Below, one piece after another: positions 54,389 through 62,400 of a stretch of 64,000 bases of DNA. The position numbers and the translations under genes were made by a program. This DNA is from Putridiphycobacter sp045107045 (lineage in GTDB: Bacteria > Bacteroidota > Bacteroidia > Flavobacteriales_D > Crocinitomicaceae). The notes below the pieces were generated by a model that did not search any database, was not told the DNA's origin, and saw nothing but the letters and a program-made list of their open reading frames with translations. The stretch spans positions 62,001 through 126,000 of the forward strand of contig JBGCFR010000001.1 in the NCBI GenBank assembly GCA_045107045.1, in the 5' to 3' direction. Numbering within the stretch: the stretch's first letter is position 1; each line of letters opens with the position of its first letter.

Positions 54389-55375
54389 TTGATAAAGGAC
54401 ACTTTTAATAGGGCACATAATTATCTTAGAATATCTCTGACGGAGAGGTGTAATTTAAGGTGTTTTTACTGCATGCCTGAAGAAGGTGTACCACTTCGTC
54501 CCAAGCCCGAATTCATGACAACCGAGGAGACAATTGCAATAGCAAAAACATTTGTCAATTTAGGTGTAAATAAAATTAGAATTACAGGTGGGGAACCGCT
54601 AATCAAAAAAGATATAGTTAGTATACTGAAACAGTTAGCTGATCTTAAAGTAGAATTACACTTAACTTCAAATGGAATTTTAGTTGATAAATATATTTCC
54701 CTTTTTCAAACTATAGGCCTTAAACAAATCAATATTAGTTTAGATTCTTTAAATGAACAGAAATTTAATAATATTTCAAAACGGAAATATTTTACTAGGA
54801 TTGTAGAAAATATTGATTTGTTAATTTCTCAAAAATTTGAGGTTAAAATCAATGTTGTTTTAATGAAGCAAATTAATTCTGATGAAATAATTGATTTTAT
54901 TGAATGGACAAAACATAAGCCAATATCAGTAAGATTTATTGAATTTATGCCTTTTGATGGTAATCAATGGGACACGTCAAAGGTTGTTTCATATGATGAA
55001 ATTTTAGATAAAGTTCAAAATCATTTTTCTTTTCAATCTATATTGCCAATTCCAGGTACAATTAATGATACTTCGAAAAATTTTAAGATTAGTCATTATA
55101 AAGGCGATTTTGGTATTATTAGTTCAGTAACAAATCCATTTTGTGATGGCTGCAACAGATTGAGGTTAACGGCAGATGGAAAGTTGAAGAATTGCCTTTT
55201 TTCTGCCAAGGAAACGGATTTATTAACTGCTTATCGAAAACAAGAAGATCTAGCTCCATTGATTTGTAAAAGTATTTTATTAAAAGAAAAATCAAGGGCT
55301 GGAATAGATAATTTTAGTAACGAAAATATTGCTTTGTTTGAAAAAAATAGAAATATGACATCTATTGGTGGATAA
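54389..55375 (+). CDS. moaA: GTP 3',8-cyclase
   Basis: A 328-residue radical-SAM enzyme. The first [4Fe-4S] motif C-x3-C-x2-C is at Cys21, Cys25 and Cys28 (ERCNLRCFYCMP). The second cluster ligands are in NPFCDGCNRLRL and LKNCLF, and the C-terminus ends in the functional Gly-Gly (TSIGG). The start appears to be TTG at 54389, which places the family N-terminus (FNRAHNYLRISLTERC) correctly. It makes the first Moco intermediate with MoaC. It begins a seven-gene Moco operon of overlapping or abutting genes. Confidence 0.95.
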   Translation: MIKDTFNRAHNYLRISLTERCNLRCFYCMPEEGVPLRPKPEFMTTEETIAIAKTFVNLGVNKIRITGGEPLIKKDIVSILKQLADLKVELHLTSNGILVDKYISLFQTIGLKQINISLDSLNEQKFNNISKRKYFTRIVENIDLLISQKFEVKINVVLMKQINSDEIIDFIEWTKHKPISVRFIEFMPFDGNQWDTSKVVSYDEILDKVQNHFSFQSILPIPGTINDTSKNFKISHYKGDFGIISSVTNPFCDGCNRLRLTADGKLKNCLFSAKETDLLTAYRKQEDLAPLICKSILLKEKSRAGIDNFSNENIALFEKNRNMTSIGG

Positions 55376-55376
55376 T

Positions 55377-56552
55377 ATGAAGACAGTTGAAGAAGCATTA
55401 AAAATAGTTGAAGAAAATACCTTATCAAACAATAATGTAATTGAAATAGCTGTTAAAAATAGTTTTCGGTATGTACTTGCTGAAGATGTTCAGTCTCCAA
55501 TTGATATGCCACCTTTTCCGCAATCTGCTATGGACGGATATGCTGTGAATTATGATGATCAAAATTTGCCCATTCAATTAGTTGGAGAAGTTGCTGCAGG
55601 ACAAGCACAGCATTATAATTTATTATCTAATCAAGCAGTAAGAATTTTTACTGGAGCTGAAGTCCCTCCATCAGCCAATATGGTGATTCGACAAGAAGAT
55701 GTAAAGGCAAAAGATCATACCCTTAAAGTGAGTACTTTTCCAAGAATAGGGGCAAATATAAGACCTCAGGGAGAGCAAATTCGGAAAGGAGCAGTTGCTT
55801 TACCTCATGGTCATATGTTGAATGAGGCCAGCATAGGTTTCTTAGCCTCTCTAGGTATAAGTTCAGTTGGAGTTTATGCTATGCCTAAAGTAGCCGTAAT
55901 TAGCACTGGAGATGAACTTGTAAGTATTGGAGAAACTTTAAATGCAGGGCAAATTTACGATAGTAATTCTTTAATGTTGAATGCAGCACTTTGCGCTAAA
56001 GGTTTTGAAGAATCGACTATTGTAAAAGTAAAAGATAATTATCAAGAAACGGTAAATGCCGTTGAGGATGCTTTATTGAAGTATGATGTTTTATTGTGCT
56101 CAGGAGGTATTTCAGTAGGAGATTATGACTTTATCGGAAAAGCATTAGCAGAAAATAAGGTGGTGACCAAGTTTTATAAGGTGAAACAAAAACCAGGAAA
56201 ACCTCTCTTTTTTGGTAAAAAGGAGAATACGTATGTATTTGGATTACCTGGTAATCCAGCCGCTTGTTTAACGGGGTTTTATATATATGCCTTACCATTA
56301 CTTAATAAGTTGAAAGGTGGATCATTCTCAGGCCTAAAGTTATGTAAAGCTAAATTAAAGTCTGATTATACAAGGAAAGGAGATAGAGCAGAATTCTTAA
56401 AAGGCGAAATTGTCAATAATGATGCAGAAATTCTGGAAGGACAGAGTTCAGCCATGCTAAAGAGTTTTTCAATAGCCAATGGGTTAATTTATGTGCCAAT
56501 TGAGCAAACAAAGATATTTGCTGGAGACGTGATATCTTATTATGAATTATAA
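55377..56552 (+). CDS. moeA: Molybdopterin molybdenumtransferase
   Basis: The start is taken at ATG 55377, just after the moaA stop, giving 391 residues. Key segments are PPFPQSAMDGYAVNY (domain I), FTGAEVPPSANMVIRQED, the MPT-binding STGDEL and CSGGISVGDYDF, and GNPAACLTGFY. The enzyme inserts molybdate into molybdopterin-AMP. The end overlaps the following permease gene by one base. Confidence 0.95.
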   Translation: MKTVEEALKIVEENTLSNNNVIEIAVKNSFRYVLAEDVQSPIDMPPFPQSAMDGYAVNYDDQNLPIQLVGEVAAGQAQHYNLLSNQAVRIFTGAEVPPSANMVIRQEDVKAKDHTLKVSTFPRIGANIRPQGEQIRKGAVALPHGHMLNEASIGFLASLGISSVGVYAMPKVAVISTGDELVSIGETLNAGQIYDSNSLMLNAALCAKGFEESTIVKVKDNYQETVNAVEDALLKYDVLLCSGGISVGDYDFIGKALAENKVVTKFYKVKQKPGKPLFFGKKENTYVFGLPGNPAACLTGFYIYALPLLNKLKGGSFSGLKLCKAKLKSDYTRKGDRAEFLKGEIVNNDAEILEGQSSAMLKSFSIANGLIYVPIEQTKIFAGDVISYYEL

Positions 56553-57304
56553 TGCTAGCTGATTATTTTTGGATATTATTTTGCATTCCAGCGGTTGCGT
56601 TTCTATATGCTAGTGTTGGTCATGGCGGGGCAAGTGGGTATATCGCCTTAATGTATCTTTTTCACTTTTCTCAGTATGATATAAAGCCAATTGCACTTGT
56701 GATGAATTTGTTTGTGGCTGCTATTGCTTTTTTTCATTACTGGCGGCAAGGCTTTTTTCGGTTTAATGTCTTTATAATATTTGCGTTAGGCTCTGTTCCA
56801 TTTTCGTTTATGGGAGGTTATATTAGTATTAGCCCATTATATTACAATTTGTTATTAGCTATTTTCATTCTAATATCCGTTCTTAAACTCTCTGGTAGTT
56901 TTCAGATGCAGGATAAAATAATGACGGTAAAGTTTAACCCTTTTTTGGCATTGTTTATAGGTGTTTTAATTGGCTTTTCTTCCGGATTGATAGGCATTGG
57001 TGGAGGAATTATTCTAACACCAATTATTTTGCTCTTCAATTGGGGAACTATTAAAGAGGCAGCTGCTATCTCAGCACTTTTCATTTGGGTAAATTCAGCC
57101 GCAGCACTAGTTGGTCAATTAAGCCAAGGAGTCCAGATTCCTAAATTAGTATGGCTCATGGTAGCTGTCGCTATTCTCGGAGGTTTCGCAGGTAGTTATT
57201 TAGGGGCAAAAAAAATGAACAACCGTATTGTAAAACGGCTCTTACTAATTGTGTTGTCCATTGCATTGGTCAAACTAATATATAGCCTATGGCAAATGAT
57301 ATAA
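56552..57304 (+). CDS. TauE/SafE family membrane permease
   Basis: A 250-residue integral membrane protein with about eight helices and two TauE/SafE repeats (YASVGHGGASGYIALMY near residue 20 and SSGLIGIGGGIILTPIILL near residue 143). The family exports or imports sulfite, sulfonates and other small anions. It is embedded in a Moco operon (one-base overlap with moeA, 16-base overlap with mobA). A role in sulfur or molybdate/oxyanion movement is therefore suggested, but the substrate cannot be derived from the sequence. Confidence 0.85.
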   Translation: MLADYFWILFCIPAVAFLYASVGHGGASGYIALMYLFHFSQYDIKPIALVMNLFVAAIAFFHYWRQGFFRFNVFIIFALGSVPFSFMGGYISISPLYYNLLLAIFILISVLKLSGSFQMQDKIMTVKFNPFLALFIGVLIGFSSGLIGIGGGIILTPIILLFNWGTIKEAAAISALFIWVNSAAALVGQLSQGVQIPKLVWLMVAVAILGGFAGSYLGAKKMNNRIVKRLLLIVLSIALVKLIYSLWQMI

Positions 57305-57870
57305 ACATTATAATTTTAGCGGGAGGTAAAAGCAGCCGTATGGGGCAAGATAAGGGGCTAATAAAAGTAAAATCGAGAGAAGTAGTCAAATACTTAATCA
57401 ATACCTGTGAGCAAGTATCTTCAAGGATTACAATTATATCTAATACCAAAGAATATGAAAAATTTGGATATCCAGTTATTAATGATTTGATAGGCAATAT
57501 TGGCCCCATTGGCGGACTATATACTGGTTTAGAACTAGCAAATGACGACTTTAACTTGGTGTTATCTTGTGATGTACCTCTAGTTTCTGTAAAGCTACTA
57601 CAAACGATTTTAAATGAAAATTTGGAAAAATTAGATGGTATAGTTGCCATGCATTCAGGTAAAATCCATCCTTTAATTGGACTTTATTCCAAAAAGTTGT
57701 TAGGTCAGATTAACGATTTAATAGTAAATAAAAAGTTTCGAATGAGTGGCATTTATAAATTAGATAGTGTAATGGTTAAAGACCTTAGTCAATTTCCTGA
57801 AAAAGAATTTTTAAATTTGAATACGAAAGAGGATGTTGAATTATTTAAACAATGGATAGATGATTATTAA
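57289..57870 (+). CDS. mobA: Molybdenum cofactor guanylyltransferase
   Basis: A 193-residue nucleotidyltransferase. The GTP-binding start IILAGGKSSRMGQDKGLIK (residues 7-25) and the DVPLVS segment (about residue 95) fit MobA. It adds GMP to Moco for the bis-MGD cofactor of DMSO-reductase-type enzymes, so such an enzyme is expected elsewhere in the genome. Its start lies 16 bases inside the permease gene, and its end overlaps moaD by 11 bases. Confidence 0.9.
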   Translation: MANDINIIILAGGKSSRMGQDKGLIKVKSREVVKYLINTCEQVSSRITIISNTKEYEKFGYPVINDLIGNIGPIGGLYTGLELANDDFNLVLSCDVPLVSVKLLQTILNENLEKLDGIVAMHSGKIHPLIGLYSKKLLGQINDLIVNKKFRMSGIYKLDSVMVKDLSQFPEKEFLNLNTKEDVELFKQWIDDY

Positions 57871-58090
57871 GTATTTTGGGAGAATAGCTGAATCAATTGG
57901 TAAGACACAAGAAGCCTGGACTAAGACGGGAATTGATGTTTTCAGTTTTAAAAAAGAATTATTGATTCGATATCCGCAATTAAGAATTGAGACCATTCAA
58001 ATTGCTATTAACCTTGAGCTAGCAACTGATAGTATTGAAATTAATGACAATGATGAGGTAGCGGTATTACCTCAGTTTGCTGGTGGGTAA
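57860..58090 (+). CDS. moaD: Molybdopterin synthase small subunit
   Basis: A 76-residue ubiquitin-fold protein that ends in the functional C-terminal Gly-Gly (LPQFAGG), on which a thiocarboxylate is formed. The start ATG at 57860 overlaps mobA by 11 bases. It is the sulfur donor for MoaE. No MoeB-type adenylyltransferase is in this window, so activation depends on another locus. Confidence 0.92.
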   Translation: MIIKYFGRIAESIGKTQEAWTKTGIDVFSFKKELLIRYPQLRIETIQIAINLELATDSIEINDNDEVAVLPQFAGG

Positions 58091-58100
58091 ATATTATATT

Positions 58101-58535
58101 ATGGGAAAGAAAAACGTATTTATCGAGGGAGCCATTTCTCCTGAAAAAATTGCAACTTCAATAGCGCATCATCAAGTTAAAACAAATATTGGCGCACATG
58201 ATATTTTTTTAGGTCAGGTAAGGGCAGATATTATTGATGGTAAAACAATAGCTGCAATTGAATATTCAGCTTATGAAAGGATGGCTGACCAAGTTTTTCA
58301 TGAAATAAGAGAGTCTACTTTTGAAAAGTATGATTTAACTTGTCTTCACATTTATCACAGTATTGGAAAAGTCAATATTGGCGAAATTTGTTTATTTGTA
58401 TTTACGTCATCTACACATAGGCAAATGGCAATGGATGCTTGCCGTTTTATAGTGGAGGAGATTAAAATAAAAGCCCCTGTATTTGGTAAAGAAATATTTG
58501 ATGATGCCTCTCATCAATGGAAAACAAATCAATAA
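58101..58535 (+). CDS. moaE: Molybdopterin synthase large subunit
   Basis: The start is taken at ATG 58101, giving 144 residues (a TTG at 58077 would overlap moaD). Family segments are GAHDIFLGQVRAD, YSAYERMADQVFHEI, HSIGKVNIGE and FIVEEIKIKAPVFGKE, where the conserved lysines act in sulfur transfer to precursor Z. It works with MoaD, encoded just upstream. Confidence 0.93.
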   Translation: MGKKNVFIEGAISPEKIATSIAHHQVKTNIGAHDIFLGQVRADIIDGKTIAAIEYSAYERMADQVFHEIRESTFEKYDLTCLHIYHSIGKVNIGEICLFVFTSSTHRQMAMDACRFIVEEIKIKAPVFGKEIFDDASHQWKTNQ

Positions 58536-58541
58536 ATAAAT

Positions 58542-59459
58542 ATGGTTGATATAACAGCAAAATCAAATAGTTTAAGAATCGCAACTGCTGAGGCTATTGT
58601 AAAGGTGAGCAAACGAGAAACCATTGAAGCGATAAAAAAAAATACTGTTCCCAAGGGAAATGTTTTTGAAATGGCTAAAGCCGCTGGTTTTTTAGGTGTA
58701 AAACAAACACCGAATTTACTTCCTGATTGCCATCCAATTCCAATAGAAAGTACAACGGTAAAATATGAAATTATTGATTTGACCATAAGAATTGAATTGG
58801 AAGTAAAAACCATTTACAAAACTGGCGTAGAAGTCGAGGCTATGCATGGTGCGTCAATTGTTGCACTAACCATGTACGACATGTTGAAACCAATTGATAA
58901 GCATATTGAAATTGGAAGCATACGTTTACTCAATAAAAGTGGAGGAAAGTCAGATAGATTGGCTAAAATCATGGAAACTGCTAAAACGATTAATGCTGCC
59001 GTTATCGTTTGTTCAGATACTATTTCTGCTGGACAAAAAGAGGATAGAGCAGGGAAAGAAATAATCCATGCACTAGAAAAATTTCAAGTTAATATTGAAA
59101 CATATGATATAATTCCTGATGAGAAAGAAGATATTCAAAATAAATTAAAGACTTTAGCAGACAATAATGTTTCTTTGATAATATATTCGGGAGGGACTGG
59201 CTTATCAAAAAGAGACGTCACACCAGAATCATTGTTACCATTAATTGATCGAAGAATTCCCGGAGTGGAAGAGGTATTGAGACGTTATGGACAAGAGCGC
59301 ATGCCCTATGCTATGTTATCAAGAAGTATAGTGGGCACTTATAAAAATAGTTTAGTTATGGCTTTACCAGGCTCAACTGCTGGTGCTAAAGAAAGCATGG
59401 AAGCCATTATGCCGCACCTCATTCATGTCTTTGATATTTTTAGAGGTCGTCAACATTAG
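58542..59459 (+). CDS. moaCB: Fused MoaC-MoaB (cyclic pyranopterin monophosphate synthase and MPT adenylyltransferase-like)
   Basis: A 305-residue fusion. Residues about 1-150 are MoaC: MVDITAKSNSLRIATAEA, LLPDCHPIPI and EVEAMHGASIVALTMYDMLK. Residues about 155-305 are a MoaB/MogA domain: AVIVCSDTISAGQKEDRAGK and IIYSGGTGLSKRDVTPE. It therefore combines the second Moco step with molybdopterin adenylylation. This fusion is known in Bacteroidota. It ends the Moco operon and faces sprA at an eight-base gap. Confidence 0.93.
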   Translation: MVDITAKSNSLRIATAEAIVKVSKRETIEAIKKNTVPKGNVFEMAKAAGFLGVKQTPNLLPDCHPIPIESTTVKYEIIDLTIRIELEVKTIYKTGVEVEAMHGASIVALTMYDMLKPIDKHIEIGSIRLLNKSGGKSDRLAKIMETAKTINAAVIVCSDTISAGQKEDRAGKEIIHALEKFQVNIETYDIIPDEKEDIQNKLKTLADNNVSLIIYSGGTGLSKRDVTPESLLPLIDRRIPGVEEVLRRYGQERMPYAMLSRSIVGTYKNSLVMALPGSTAGAKESMEAIMPHLIHVFDIFRGRQH

Positions 59460-59467
59460 ACTATTTT

Positions 59468-62400
59468 TTATTGAGCTAGATTGAATCTAAGTGCAATACC
59501 AGCCCTTGTATTAGCTGAATTAAATGCTGTAGAAAGTGTTGGTTTATTAACCGTTCTATCAAAGTAGGCCCGTACATTTAAGTTTGCACCAAGATTGTAA
59601 TCGACAGATGAACGGATAGAATAAGAATCTTGCCCAGCAGTCGGAATCTGGGTATTTTCATTAATATTTCTGTTAATTGATAAAGTAGAACGAATAGATA
59701 AATCAAAACGTATATTTAAATCACTTTTTGGTTTTTTACCCATAAATTCAAATGGTAGCTCAATTTGAGAAAATCTATAACCTGATCCAACTACAATTTC
59801 TTTTCCAATCATTTCTATAATTTGAGCATTGGCAATATTTAGTGCTAAACTTCTATCTTTTTTAATCTCGAATTTAGTAATTAAACCATTTTTATTAACT
59901 ATCCATGTAGCATCAATTCCAAATAAAGGTGCAAATTGCTCTGATATTACAACACTGGCATATTGTTCATCCGCCAAAAAGTTATCAGATTGGTCTAATT
60001 GCCTAATTCCATTTTCATCTCTTGCTGCTAAATTAGTTGAGAAATTCGATACAGATATATTTGAGCGATACCCATGCTTAATAGTAAAATTACGCACGTA
60101 TTTTTTCATAAAAGGAATCTTATTTAAGCCATCATATCTGATATCCCAATTCGGAAGTGGGATCATCTTAAATATATCTGTAATCCCATTACCTCCATTG
60201 CCAGTGTATGTATTTAAGAATGAAGCAACAAGAACATCCTGCTGATTGGCACCATAGCCGTCATAAAATCCGGAGTTTAGTTGCCCTTGCCCTTCTTCTT
60301 CGCCATAAATTCTAGATATCTCTCTACGGTTATTCAACATGTCATTAAAGTTTTTTGATACTTTGGTGCTATCTAATATCTCAAATGCAGTTAGCCAAGT
60401 AATTGTGCTAAAATTGAGTGTTCCTGTATTGATTGGATTTTGATAAACATGATCTTGTAATTCTTCATCCCAACGGAAATTACTGGTTTGATTTTCAGTA
60501 ATAGATCGGTCTATGGTCAGGTTAATAGACAAATCTTTAATTGGTTCTAGCGTAGCCCTTCCATTAATACGCTGAGTATGCATAATATTATGTTGTAAAT
60601 TCAATGTAGGCTCTTCAACAAGCCATTCATTATTCGACGCAAAATTAGCAAATGATGAATCTGCCCCCCAAACATTACCTGGTCTTCCAAATAGGTCATA
60701 GTTTTGCGCACCAGTTACAAAAGCTAGACTAGGAGAATTAAAATTATTATCTAAACCAAACAAACTGTTTGAATTTTTAAAACCTGGCAATAGCATACCA
60801 TCAGTCACTGAATAAGTGCCACTTACTTTTCTTAATGACATTACAAACTGACCGATGGTTTTTCCAAATGTGCCGACTTCCTTATCTTTTTTCTTCTTTT
60901 TATCAATTTCCTCATCTTTGGCATCTTTTTCACCAGTACTCTTAGGGGTTCTGCTTTTTGCAGCAACTTTACTTCTTTGTGAAGCGCCACCTCTGCCACC
61001 TCTCCCTCTGTTAATTTTTTGCAAGTAAGGCACTTTATTATATAAAGACACTAAGTTTAACTGACCATTTACATTAAATGACCTTGAGTTCTGAATCGTA
61101 TTTCCAAACTCATCTTGACCAATTGGTGCACGCAACCAATCATAGCTTCCGTTATAGGTTAGTGTTGTGGTTATCCAGTCTGTTAAAGGGAATTTATCAA
61201 AAGGCAGTTTATAATTAAGGTCAAAAGTTTGCCCAAAGTTCATATTATACCCTCCAAATCGAACTGTATCACTTTGTGGTTTTGCAAATGGATTAAAAGA
61301 GGCATTTAGGATATCTGAAAAAGTATTAAAGTCAGCTATTCCAAGTGAGTCTTCAGCATTTGAATTAATAGCACCTAATGGTTCTCGTATAATAGATGAG
61401 TTGGTGGCAGTATAATTAAATTTTAAATTTTTTGAAATATCGTATTTAAAGGTATAAGCTCTATTCCACGTGAAGTTTTTATAATAGGTTGCTTCAAAAA
61501 TAAAGTCTGGATTCAACGCATTTCTCATTAATAACTCGTTGTACATTCGCTGCACATTATTGTTAATAGAAAATGACTTTGGTCCTAAATAAAAATTGAA
61601 ATCTTTAATGAGTCTTAGCCATTTTGACTTGCCAACAAATCCTAATTTTTTAAATGGTTCGATTAGCTTTGGTTTCCCAGAATAAGCATAATTTACACCT
61701 ACTTTATAATTTCTGGTAATATCCTGTTGTGTATTAATATCTCTTCTGAACAATTCATTAAACGAATAACTCAATGATAAATTCTCTACATCCCAAAAAT
61801 GAATGTCTTTACCCGGTCTGCGTTCTTTTCTTACATTGGTGAAGTTGTAGGAACGACGAACGGTCAATGCTCTTGCTACTTCATTTACTTCTTTCCTTGT
61901 CTCAGAATCAAGAAGACTGGTCTGCACATCAGGTGATAGGGGATTGTATTGAGGGTCGATAGCACCAACTGAATAGCCAAAATATGCTGGTAATCTGATG
62001 GCTGCTTTTTCACCAAAAAACTGACCAAGTTCAAAATTAGAATTGAAGGCTAAATTTGAAATTGTTTCACGTTGACGTTCTATTACCTTCGATTCTATTG
62101 TACCCCAATCTGGTGTAGAGTAACTACCTGAGACGGAAACATTGCCGAAATCTGCCATTTGAACATTCACTTGAGCCGTAGCTGCATAACCACCTTTTTG
62201 CTTGAAGTTTGTCATTCTAAGTTCATTTACCCATACTTCAGCACATTTCTCTAAACCATCATCAGGTAAAGTATTCTCATTTTTACTCGGATTTCGAACC
62301 CCAATCATAATGGTTTTAACGTCTGCTAAATTTGGGTTACCTTTTACAGAAATTGTTTTACTACCTAGGGTTGCAAGTGTAAATGGTGTTGCATTGTTTG

